Source: Treponema sp. (GTDB taxonomy: Bacteria > Spirochaetota > Spirochaetia > Treponematales > Treponemataceae). From it: DNA of 16,306 bases. The notes beneath the pieces are model-generated. The model ran no database searches. It was given only the letters and a program-made list of their open reading frames with translations, and had not been told where the DNA came from. The stretch is from assembly GCA_017453705.1 (NCBI GenBank), contig JAFTEK010000113.1, positions 1-16,306 on the forward strand. The letters run 5' to 3'. Position 1 is the first letter of the stretch. Each line of letters opens with the position of its first letter. Shown here one piece after another: positions 7,633-13,600 of this stretch. The translations under genes and the position numbers were made by a program.

Positions 7633-8763
7633 ATGCCGTTCTGTTCGCTTTCCACCGTGAATTTCCGAAACCTTGACAATGCGACGATAGACCTGCTTGC
7701 CCGCGAGGTGTTCTTCACCGGGGAGAACGGGCAGGGAAAGAGCAACCTTCTGGAGGCCCTGTACTTCTCCTCCTATGCCTCGTCCTTCCGCACCCACGTT
7801 GACGGTGAGATGATACGGAACGGGGAAAGGGGCATGTCCGTCCGCACCCTCTACAAGGGGGAAGGCGATGAAGGGCATACCTCGTTCATCAGCATTGAGG
7901 CGGGCAAGAAGAAGATGGAGCGGGACGGAAAGATTGTCCGCGACCGCAAGGATCTTGTGTCCGCCATGCCCTGCGTCCTGTACAGCCACGATGACCTGGA
8001 CTTTGCCAAGGGCAGCCCGGAGCGCAAGAGGTTTTTCATAGACCAGACTCTTTCCATGTATGACGTTCTGTATATCGATTTGTCCAGACGCTACAGGCGG
8101 GTACTCAAGAGCCGGAACCTCTGCCTCAAGGACAGAAACTATCCGCTCCTTGACAGCTACGATTTGCAGCTGGCGCAGAACGGCCTTGAGATTCAAAAAC
8201 GGCGCAAGATGGCGATATTCAAATTCCGGGACATATTCTCCCGCCTGTACGAGGAGGTCTCAGGGCTGGCGGGCGTGAGCGTGCGCTACATACCTTCATG
8301 GAAAAAGACACAGGCCGACAGCGCGGAGGAGGGGCTTCTTGCCGATGCCAACCTGCCGTCGATGGATGACGTGATGGCACGGCTCAAGGACATGCGGACG
8401 GTGGACGAGAAAATGGGAACAACCATGTCAGGCCCCCATCGCGACAGGATAGAATTCGAGAAGGACGGAAGACCTTTCATACCCGGAGCGTCCATGGGGC
8501 AGCGGAGGCTGGTAGCCCTTGTCCTGCGCACGGCACAGGCAGTCTACTTCACCGAGGAGACCCGGCGCAAACCTGTCCTGCTGATGGACGATGTTTTGCT
8601 GGAACTTGACCCCGGCAAGAGGGAGCGGATGACCGCCCTGCTGCCAGACTACGAGCAGCTTTTCTGCACCTTCCTGCCCGGAGAGCCTTGGCGCAACTAC
8701 GTCCATAGCGAGACCAAGGTATACGAGATACAAAGCGGCAGGTGGAAGCCATACGCCAATTAG
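7633..8763 (+). CDS. recF: RecF, DNA replication and repair ATPase
   Basis: RecF binds gapped DNA and, with RecO and RecR, helps load RecA. The 376-residue length is normal for the family. The N-terminus has the typical FRNLDNATIDL strand and a Walker A motif GENGQGKSN (residues 30-38). GPHRDRIEF, the ABC-like signature region SMGQRRLVALVLR, and Walker B plus D-loop LLMDDVLLELD are all present near the C-terminus. The start has a strong AGGAGGAG Shine-Dalgarno (7623-7630), 12 bp after the sbcC stop, so the gene is probably co-transcribed with sbcDC. recF more often lies beside dnaA and dnaN, so this placement is less usual. It converges on the DUF192 gene with a 42-bp gap in which I see no terminator hairpin. 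Confidence 0.95.
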   Translation: MPFCSLSTVNFRNLDNATIDLLAREVFFTGENGQGKSNLLEALYFSSYASSFRTHVDGEMIRNGERGMSVRTLYKGEGDEGHTSFISIEAGKKKMERDGKIVRDRKDLVSAMPCVLYSHDDLDFAKGSPERKRFFIDQTLSMYDVLYIDLSRRYRRVLKSRNLCLKDRNYPLLDSYDLQLAQNGLEIQKRRKMAIFKFRDIFSRLYEEVSGLAGVSVRYIPSWKKTQADSAEEGLLADANLPSMDDVMARLKDMRTVDEKMGTTMSGPHRDRIEFEKDGRPFIPGASMGQRRLVALVLRTAQAVYFTEETRRKPVLLMDDVLLELDPGKRERMTALLPDYEQLFCTFLPGEPWRNYVHSETKVYEIQSGRWKPYAN

Positions 8764-8805
8764 GGAAACCGTACAGGAGCCGCATCGTCAAGCCCCCACC
8801 GGATT

Positions 8806-9327
8806 CTATTGCTGACCATGCACAAGAGTCAAATTCTTTAGAGCCCTTCCATCCGCACAAAGCACAGTGTCACCAACGGAAACTCCATTGGCACGGAAAA
8901 AGCCCTGCGGAACTTCCAGCGCGTAACGGACAGACCGGCTGCTCTTTATGCTCTCCAAACTGTACGGGGTCATGTCCAGTATGTCAGATATTTCGCCCTT
9001 GGAGTCTATGTATGCTATCGAAAGGGGATGCGGGGTGTTTTTCATCCAAAAGCTCAAAACCTGATCCTTCTCAAAGACAAAGAGCATCCCGGTCCCATCG
9101 GGGATATTCTTTCGCTCCATAAAGCCCCAGTTCCTTTCCTCGGTCTTAACGGCAAGTTCCGCCTTTACCCCGATATGGGAGCCGTCGCTGCAATTGATTA
9201 CAAGCTCTTGTACAGGAAGCTTGAACTTGCGGCTGTCACATGAGAGAAAGGAAGGTAAAAGAAGGAAAAGCACCGCCAGCAGGAAAGCATGAGCCTGCCT
9301 GTGGCCTAAAAATTTGGCAACAGGCAT
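8806..9327 (-). CDS. DUF192 family (UPF0127) lipoprotein
   Basis: The 173-residue product carries a lipoprotein-type signal peptide: a hydrophobic run FLLAVLFLLLPSFLSC with Cys30 as the likely lipid-modified residue. The lipobox (FLS before Cys) is loose, as is common in spirochaetes. The rest matches the DUF192 fold: GFMERKNIPDGTGMLFVF, SFWMKNTPHPLSIAYID, ISDILDMTP, and YALEVPQGFF followed by GVSVGD. The biochemical role of DUF192 proteins is not established. The start lies 5 bp downstream of the preceding stop, with AAGGGA about 11 nt upstream of the ATG. It is probably the last gene of the murB-led cluster. Confidence 0.9.
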   Translation of the reverse strand: MPVAKFLGHRQAHAFLLAVLFLLLPSFLSCDSRKFKLPVQELVINCSDGSHIGVKAELAVKTEERNWGFMERKNIPDGTGMLFVFEKDQVLSFWMKNTPHPLSIAYIDSKGEISDILDMTPYSLESIKSSRSVRYALEVPQGFFRANGVSVGDTVLCADGRALKNLTLVHGQQ

Positions 9328-9332
9328 CGAAA

Positions 9333-10052
9333 CTAGATTCCCTTAAGGAACTGCTCGCGGTTCTGCTCGGAAACAGTCTCCTCGACCCCGGACTCAGCCT
9401 GTATCCTGTCAAACACAGCCTTATCCGTGTATTTAAGGCAGAGAGGCCTCTCCAAATCAACTATCATGCTGTCCGAGACCCATTCGGCCTTCTCCGGGTT
9501 GAGTGTCGTGGGCGTGCCGTACTTCTCGCACAGGCTGCTGAAAACCGAATAGTGATCCAGCTTTTCCTGGTTCAAGTTTATGCTCATAACATAGAGCTTG
9601 TCATCGACAAACTGGAACCAACACCTGTCCAAGTATGGATAAGGCGAATAGCGGGCAGCATCCGTCTCTATGAGCTTGTTGTTCTCACCAGCGAGCAGGG
9701 AAACATCCCTCTCACCCCTGTAGCCAAACCTTCTGTCGGCCAACAGGGCTTTCTTGACGCTCTCAATGTCCATTCCAATGGAAACATTGCCAAAGGAGCT
9801 GGGCGGGGCTTGAACAGAAGCAGTCTCCTTGCCGGTAGCAGGGTTTACGCTGCCCCCCTTCTCCCTGGTGGCAATATCACCCTTTGTGGGCCCCGAAATC
9901 GTCACAGAGGCAGAGCCTGAATTACCGGACACCGTAGCCGTGACAGAATCCTCATCCTGCTCAACAGAAGCCGCCAGTCCGTTCTGTGCAACGAGCGGGA
10001 AGGAGACAGCCATGAGAAAAAGAAAGCCCAAGGCAGAAACAACCCCTTTCAT
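9333..10052 (-). CDS. Secreted or periplasmic protein of unknown function, possibly BamE-like fold
   Basis: I do not recognise the family. The product starts MKGVVSALGFLFLMAVSFPLVAQ, a signal peptide with probable cleavage after the VAQ region. A Ser/Thr/Gly/Val-rich linker follows to about residue 85. Then comes a compact domain opening FGNVSIGMDIESVKKALL and continuing WFQFVDDKLYVMSINL; the first motif resembles the SmpA/BamE and related secreted domains (G followed by xxxxxVxxxL), but this is only suggestive. I chose the ATG at 10052 over the GTG two codons upstream because the GGAG Shine-Dalgarno (10061-10058) overlaps that GTG and is correctly spaced for the ATG. It lies 5 bp before the DUF192 gene and about 40 bp after the cNMP-domain gene. 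Confidence 0.72.
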   Translation of the reverse strand: MKGVVSALGFLFLMAVSFPLVAQNGLAASVEQDEDSVTATVSGNSGSASVTISGPTKGDIATREKGGSVNPATGKETASVQAPPSSFGNVSIGMDIESVKKALLADRRFGYRGERDVSLLAGENNKLIETDAARYSPYPYLDRCWFQFVDDKLYVMSINLNQEKLDHYSVFSSLCEKYGTPTTLNPEKAEWVSDSMIVDLERPLCLKYTDKAVFDRIQAESGVEETVSEQNREQFLKGI

Positions 10053-10095
10053 TTTCACTCCATATCGCTTAACTTAGCTTCGCTTATGCTCAAGC

Positions 10096-11298
10096 TTACT
10101 GCAGCTTGGCCGCCCTGCGGCTCATAGACTTGCGGTAGAAAGCGGCCTGCTTTTCCAGTTCCAACACGTCTGGAACCTGAATCTTACCGCCCCTGACCTT
10201 GATGTTCTGGTCGGAGAAAAGTGCATAAATAGCCTGCTTTTGCTGGGAAGCCTCGATACCGGCCAGATTGACCAAATCCTGGGGAGTAAAGTCAGTCTGA
10301 TAGGGAGCACCCTTCTCAAAGGGAACCTTTCGAAGCTCAAGTTGAAGAGCCAGCATATCTATCATCCTCTCGCGGCTGTCCGTAAGCTGTCCGTTGAGCA
10401 GCTGGCGGTACATAGACCAGATGCGGTCTGCAAGCATGGTAGAAAGGCGGGCAATAAAGTCCGGCTGTCCTGTTACCATCATGTTAAAGTTGGAAGCGTT
10501 TACAACCATCACCTTACAGTCACTGTGGGTAATAGCCGAGGCTGAGCGGGGCTTGCTGTCCAAAAGTGCCATCTCACCGAACATATCGCCCTTCTTGAGC
10601 ATGGCCAATATGACCTCCTGTCCGTCAACAACCTTCGTAATCTTGACCGTTCCTTCCTGCAGGATGAACATATCAGGCCCATACTGGCAGTCGGAGAAAA
10701 TCATGGAATCCACAGGATAGTTGCGCACCAAGTCGGGAGTGGACTCCAGATAGACAGGATGAGCCTTGCCCTTGAGCCTTACCAGAGCCTTCTTGGCAGC
10801 CTCAGCATGGCGTCCCTCAGGAAGCCTCTTGAGGTACTGGTAGTAACCATAGGAAGCGATATTCGCACTTCCCTGCTCATTATAGTATTCGGCTATGTTG
10901 TACAGCTCCTCCGGCGTGTCGGATGCAGCGGCCTTGAGAGTAACCTTTGTCCTAGTGTCATTCAAAAGGCGCATTTCACGCGCAAAGTAGCGGATTATTT
11001 TCATCGCTATTGCGTTGTTAGTCCTGATAAGCTCAGGATACTGGTCATGGCGAACGACTATCGCGGTCACGTCCGTTACAGCCGTTACAGTCTCCGTCTG
11101 TGAGTGACCGGACATACAGGGAATAACCCCCACGAAGTCTCCTGGCCCCAGATTCTTTACAGCAGCTCCCGGAACCGGCATCTCGTGATAACACTTGACC
11201 TTGCCAGTCTGGAGAATGTAAAAGCGGTCATTTGAGTCCGTTCCTTCTACCAAAAGATATGAGCCAGCCGTAAATTTAACAAAAGATAGTTGCAGCAT
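10096..11298 (-). CDS. Protein with two cyclic-nucleotide-binding domains and a degenerate winged-helix end
   Basis: The 400-residue protein contains two cNMP-binding (CRP-type) domains at about residues 5-115 and 195-300. They are joined by a helical segment (about 127-175, ELYNIAEYYNEQG) that resembles a TPR repeat. The second domain has an intact phosphate-binding cassette FGEMALLDSKPRSASA (G241, E242, R251), so it could bind a cyclic nucleotide. The first lacks the conserved Glu-Arg pair (DFVGVIPCMSGHSQTE). The C-terminus (about 340-385) resembles a CRP winged helix but is weak, so DNA binding is uncertain. AGGA lies 8 nt before the ATG. A perfect 7-bp palindrome lies about 40 bp upstream. 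Alternatives are a transcription factor or a purely protein-level sensor. Confidence 0.82.
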   Translation of the reverse strand: MLQLSFVKFTAGSYLLVEGTDSNDRFYILQTGKVKCYHEMPVPGAAVKNLGPGDFVGVIPCMSGHSQTETVTAVTDVTAIVVRHDQYPELIRTNNAIAMKIIRYFAREMRLLNDTRTKVTLKAAASDTPEELYNIAEYYNEQGSANIASYGYYQYLKRLPEGRHAEAAKKALVRLKGKAHPVYLESTPDLVRNYPVDSMIFSDCQYGPDMFILQEGTVKITKVVDGQEVILAMLKKGDMFGEMALLDSKPRSASAITHSDCKVMVVNASNFNMMVTGQPDFIARLSTMLADRIWSMYRQLLNGQLTDSRERMIDMLALQLELRKVPFEKGAPYQTDFTPQDLVNLAGIEASQQKQAIYALFSDQNIKVRGGKIQVPDVLELEKQAAFYRKSMSRRAAKLQ

Positions 11299-11336
11299 TT
11301 TTTATGTCCTACTCGCCTATTTTCCCTTCTATTTAT

Positions 11337-11354
11337 CGGTACAAATCTGTACCG
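11337..11354. promoter_or_regulatory. Perfect inverted repeat upstream of the cNMP-domain gene
   Basis: CGGTACA (11337-11343) and TGTACCG (11348-11354) are perfect inverted copies with a 4-bp AATC centre. It lies in the 58-bp gap between the murB stop and the start of the two-domain cNMP gene. It is not followed by a T-run on either strand, so an operator or an RNA hairpin before the start is more likely than a terminator. Confidence 0.5.
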
Positions 11355-11357
11355 CCC

Positions 11358-12359
11358 TTATACAAAAATCACCTCTGGTTCCAGCGTAAAACCAGTCCGC
11401 TCCTTGACAGCGGCCTGAGCCTTTTCCACAAGAGACTTGATATCCCCCGCAGTCGCAGAACCATTGTTGATGATGAAGTTGCCGTGCCAAGGGGCTATCT
11501 GCGCCCCTCCAACGACAAGCCCCTTAAGCCCCGCCTCATCAACCAGCTGCCCCGACGGTTTGCCAAAGCGCCTGTCATTCTTAAAGACGCTCCCCGCGCT
11601 CGGAGCTGCAAAATGCCCCTTGCCCCTCCTATCCTCTATGAAGCCCTCGTTTTGCGAACGAATCAAGCCCTCGTTCCCCTCATTCCTGTCCAGAGGCTCC
11701 ACGCGGAACTGCACAGAAAGCACAAGGGAACTAAAGGACTGGAAAGGGGACTGCTTGTAGTCCCATCCGCCCCCATTATTATGATACACTTTCAACAAGT
11801 TCGCAAGTGAAAAATCCGACAAACTTTGCTTTTCGTCAAAGATTTCGTCCAAATTGACATAACTGACGCTCTCCATCAAGTCACTGAAAGAAACGCCATA
11901 GCACCTGGCGTTCATGTAAGCCGCCCCGCCCGCAGTTCCTGGAAGGCCAGCAAAGGCAGAAAGCCCTTTCAGGCAGTTTTTGGCACAAAATTCTGTGATT
12001 AAGTCAAATTTAGCCCCTGAACCAACGCAAAGAAAGCCATCCTTATACTCAATTCCGCTCAGCTTCTCCAGCGAAATCACCAAGGCGGCCAGCCCACGGT
12101 CACTCACGATTATATTGCTGCCCCCGCCAAGGACAAAAATGGGGACGTCCGCCATACAGGCAGCACAAGCGGCATAGACGGCTGACTCAGCGTCATAAGG
12201 AACAGCCAAGGCTACGGCATTGCCCCCGACCCGCATAGTCGTGCGTGGAGCCATCGGCTCAGAGAACAGGATATCGCCCTTGAACAGGGGTGAACGGCCC
12301 AGTTTTCGTGAAAAAGAGAGGATTTCTTCTATTATATGCTCATTAGCGGTGCAATCCAT
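11358..12359 (-). CDS. murB: UDP-N-acetylenolpyruvoylglucosamine reductase MurB
   Basis: MurB is the FAD-dependent cytoplasmic enzyme that reduces the enolpyruvyl group to give UDP-N-acetylmuramate for peptidoglycan. The 333-residue protein shows the FAD-binding pattern TTMRVGG and LGGGSNIIVSD (near residues 78-87), and GLSAFAGLPGTAGGAAYMNA. WDYKQSPFQ is a motif expected of type I enzymes. AGSVFKN contains the proposed proton-donor Ser257, GLKGLVVGGAQIA follows, and the C-terminal LEPEV carries the catalytic glutamate, probably E329. An in-frame TAG lies seven codons upstream and no start codon lies between, so this ATG is the first possible start. It lacks a usefully spaced Shine-Dalgarno. 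It heads the minus-strand cluster that continues to the DUF192 gene. Confidence 0.93.
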   Translation of the reverse strand: MDCTANEHIIEEILSFSRKLGRSPLFKGDILFSEPMAPRTTMRVGGNAVALAVPYDAESAVYAACAACMADVPIFVLGGGSNIIVSDRGLAALVISLEKLSGIEYKDGFLCVGSGAKFDLITEFCAKNCLKGLSAFAGLPGTAGGAAYMNARCYGVSFSDLMESVSYVNLDEIFDEKQSLSDFSLANLLKVYHNNGGGWDYKQSPFQSFSSLVLSVQFRVEPLDRNEGNEGLIRSQNEGFIEDRRGKGHFAAPSAGSVFKNDRRFGKPSGQLVDEAGLKGLVVGGAQIAPWHGNFIINNGSATAGDIKSLVEKAQAAVKERTGFTLEPEVIFV

Positions 12360-12366
12360 CGCCCTA

Positions 12367-12395
12367 AGTTTAACCTAAATCCAGGCAAACGACAA
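12367..12395 (-). promoter_or_regulatory. Candidate promoter of murB
   Basis: On the minus strand TTGTCG (12395-12390) and TAAACT (12372-12367) are 17 bp apart. The ATG follows only 7 nt after the -10 box. The match to consensus is moderate, but the geometry is the same as at the barrel and sbcD promoters. Confidence 0.42.
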
Positions 12396-12402
12396 GGTGA
12401 AA

Positions 12403-12445
12403 TGTCCATTGCCGATAGCCAAAGACAACATCGGCGATATGGACA
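12403..12445. repeat. Imperfect inverted repeat, possible transcription barrier before murB
   Basis: TGTCCAT-T-GCCGAT (12403-12416) pairs with ATCGGC-GAT-ATGGACA (12430-12445), giving 7 and 6 paired bases around a small asymmetric internal loop and a 13-nt apical loop. On the minus strand it lies between the accessory block and the murB promoter and is followed by a weak ATTTCACCTTG. It might limit read-through from the toxin operon. Its arms (ATCGCCGATGT) also resemble a unit of the neighbouring array (ATCGCCAATGT), so it may be part of the same repeat family. Confidence 0.45.
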
Positions 12446-12550
12446 GACAATTTGACTTTTCGGGGAAATTGCATTATTCTATCGCCCCCTGCCGAGGGGA
12501 TAAAAACTTATGTTTACCCCGCAACGGCCATTCTTGCGGTCACTGACGAT

Positions 12551-12785
12551 TAATCTTCCTAGATGCACCGCCCATCCTAATTAGATTATGAAAACATCCT
12601 AGCTAGATTCATGGAACAATCTAGCTAGATTGTACTCCCTCACATTGGCGATATCATGTCCCATATATTGACTATTATATATCCCGTATATTGGTTAATG
12701 TGTGCCCCATATATTGGTAATGTGCGTCCTGTGTATTGGCTATTGCGAGTCCCATGTATTAGCCGTATCGGGTATCATGTACCAG
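12551..12785. repeat. Eroded tandem array with 22-23 bp period, two repeat types
   Basis: Units begin at about 12551, 12573, 12595, 12617, 12637, 12660, 12683, 12706, 12728 and 12751, with a partial one near 12774. The first type has a CATCCTAGCTAGATT core whose centre is an 8-bp palindrome: CTAATTAG at 12577, CTAGCTAG at 12599 and CTAGCTAG at 12621, exactly 22 bp apart. The second type has a CCCATATATTGG core, with units at 12683 and 12706 nearly identical and others diverged. A weak further unit may start at 12529. The period is not a multiple of three and the array does not look coding. There are no unique spacers between constant repeats as in CRISPR. Function is unknown. Confidence 0.7.
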
Positions 12786-12823
12786 CTCCTTTCTTTGCAT
12801 TCGATTACCTGGGATTCGGACAT
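12782..12823 (-). pseudogene. N-terminal fragment of an AlbA_2-type ATP-binding gene
   Basis: On the minus strand an ATG at 12823 follows a good GGGGAG Shine-Dalgarno by 8 nt and reads MSESQVIECKERSW. This resembles the start of AlbA_2 (divergent AAA-4) domain proteins as I recall them, which begin with ESQ, then E and K, then SW. The similarity ends at residue 14, exactly where the repeat array begins; beyond it the reading continues through array sequence to a stop. I infer a gene whose body was lost or replaced. The match is short, so the family call is tentative. Confidence 0.4.
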
Positions 12824-12930
12824 TGTAATTTCTCCCCAAATTTACATTCTTCCAGAATAGCCTGTTTTGCAAGTTCAACTGATGCTGTTTCCAAACATTA
12901 ATTTGCTAAATAATTGTTCAAATCGTTCAT
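12805..12930 (-). pseudogene. Small ORF remnant interrupted by a stop codon
   Basis: An ATG at 12930, 20 bp after the toxin stop and preceded by AAGGA, reads MNDLNNYLAN and then TAA. The same frame continues CLETASVELAKQAILEE and CKFGEKLQCPNPR to a second stop at 12807-12805. The composition after the first stop looks protein-coding. One base change at 12900-12898 would restore about 41 residues. It overlaps the AlbA_2-like start in another frame. It may be a decayed third gene of the toxin operon. I do not recognise its family. Confidence 0.35.
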
Positions 12931-12950
12931 GATTCCTTTTCCGTCATTTA

Positions 12951-13331
12951 TTATTTTGTTGTATATTTTGAACACATTAATTCTACAATGACATCCTGCA
13001 ATATTAAAATAAGATTTTCCAATTGAGCGGTTGCAACCAATAATCTGTCAAACGGGTCGCGGTGAATGAAGTCAAGTGTTTTCGTTTTTTCCACATGGAA
13101 AGCATTTATTGGAATCTGTCTAAAGCCTGCGTTTTTGCACAATTCATCGAGTTCTGAAGCAGTAAGTGTTCCGTCAAGTTTTCCAAGTTTTTGTTTTATT
13201 GCAATTTCCCATAAAGATGCCATACTGTAAAGACAAAATTCGCCTTCCATAAGAGAACGAGCATTTTCCGACAATTCGCTGCTTCCTTGTGCGTACCAAA
13301 GAATTGTATGAGTATCGAGTAAGTATTTCAT
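12951..13331 (-). CDS. VapC-like PIN-domain toxin
   Basis: PIN-domain toxins of this kind are Mg-dependent RNases that block translation until bound by their antitoxin. The 126-residue product begins MKYLLDTHTILWY, giving catalytic D6, then SMASLWEIAIKQKLG (E42), HRDPFDRLLVATAQ (D92, D95) and a final acidic D113 in ILILQD. The C-terminal end is less typical than the usual YDVKxIW and may be slightly eroded. I chose the ATG at 13331 rather than the adjacent GTG, because GGAG lies a suitable distance upstream and the family starts at this Met. The ATG overlaps the antitoxin TGA by one base (TGATG), a typical coupled toxin-antitoxin layout. Confidence 0.88.
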   Translation of the reverse strand: MKYLLDTHTILWYAQGSSELSENARSLMEGEFCLYSMASLWEIAIKQKLGKLDGTLTASELDELCKNAGFRQIPINAFHVEKTKTLDFIHRDPFDRLLVATAQLENLILILQDVIVELMCSKYTTK

Positions 13332-13555
13332 CACATATACTCCGCAAAATCTTCTATTGGCTCATCAAAATCTGGTGCAATATAAGTAATTTTATTCTTT
13401 AAGGCTCCAAAATATGATTTTTTCTGAATATCGGTATGATTTTCTGAAGTATTCCGCTTATTTACATTATTCGCAATGTACGCAAGCAGATAAAGCTGTT
13501 CTTCCATAGAGAAAGCTAGTATCTGATTCTGGACTTGTAAAAGTTCATCGCTCAT
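13331..13555 (-). CDS. VapB-like antitoxin (DUF2281-type)
   Basis: The 74-residue protein lies directly before the PIN toxin. Its C-terminal YFGALKNKITYIAPDFDEPIEDFAEYM resembles the toxin-binding tail of small antitoxins that pair with PIN toxins (G-lysine, then DFDEPLEDF, then EYM at the very end). The N-terminal half (LAFSMEEQLYLLAYIANNV) is helical and probably dimerises; I do not see a clear AbrB- or RHH-type DNA-binding motif. The start has an excellent GGAGGTGG Shine-Dalgarno. It would be the first gene of the operon under its own promoter. Confidence 0.82.
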   Translation of the reverse strand: MSDELLQVQNQILAFSMEEQLYLLAYIANNVNKRNTSENHTDIQKKSYFGALKNKITYIAPDFDEPIEDFAEYM

Positions 13556-13575
13556 ATTCCACCTCCATCACTTGC

Positions 13576-13581
13576 ATTATA
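13576..13581 (-). promoter_or_regulatory. Extended -10 promoter of the toxin-antitoxin operon
   Basis: On the minus strand TGATATAAT combines a perfect TATAAT box (13581-13576) with the upstream TG of an extended -10 element. The -35 region is weak. Transcription would begin near 13569, about 14 nt before the antitoxin ATG. The leader then includes the GGAGGTGG ribosome binding site. The promoter overlaps the short gap after the restriction enzyme stop codon. Confidence 0.6.
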
Positions 13582-13600
13582 TCACTCTTCCGCAAAATTT

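Larger units (their letters stand above)
12360..12950. other. Gene-free region of about 590 bp between murB and the toxin gene
   Basis: No intact gene is supported here. From left to right it holds the putative murB promoter, an imperfect hairpin (12403-12445), a short CCCCT/AGGGG hairpin with a GCCG loop (12486-12499, no adjacent T-run on the 3' side), an eroded 22-23 bp repeat array (12551-12785), and gene fragments on the minus strand (12782-12930). The base composition falls sharply compared with murB. It marks the junction between housekeeping genes and the accessory block. Confidence 0.7.

Noticed and set aside
8764..8805. Bidirectional terminator between recF and the DUF192 gene
   Set aside because: Expected for convergent genes, but I found no stem with a flanking T-run on either strand in the 42-bp gap.
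10053..10058. GTG start two codons before the chosen ATG of the secreted protein
   Set aside because: The GGAG ribosome binding site overlaps the GTG and would be too close to serve it, whereas it is well spaced for the ATG at 10052.
11337..11354. Palindrome as an SOS (LexA) box
   Set aside because: It has an outward resemblance to some GTAC-type boxes, but the spacing does not match any LexA site I can name for spirochaetes, and the neighbouring genes are not SOS genes.
12486..12499. CCCCT-GCCG-AGGGG hairpin as a rho-independent terminator
   Set aside because: The stem is only 5 bp and no T-run follows it on either strand; the A-run on the plus side lies after it, which is the wrong base.
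12551..12785. CRISPR array
   Set aside because: Whole units are related to each other with only about 7-12 variable bases. There are no constant repeats of normal length, no spacers of about 30 bp, and no cas gene in the window.
12656..12901. 81-residue open frame with recurring PVYWL-like pieces
   Set aside because: The apparent peptide repeats come from the 22-23 bp array, whose period does not keep frame. There is no Shine-Dalgarno, and the rest of the frame is antisense to the gene fragments.
12951..13010. Frameshift in the toxin C-terminus
   Set aside because: The last 20 residues are atypical, but shifting frame does not give a better PIN ending, and the last catalytic acid (D113) is present in the annotated frame.
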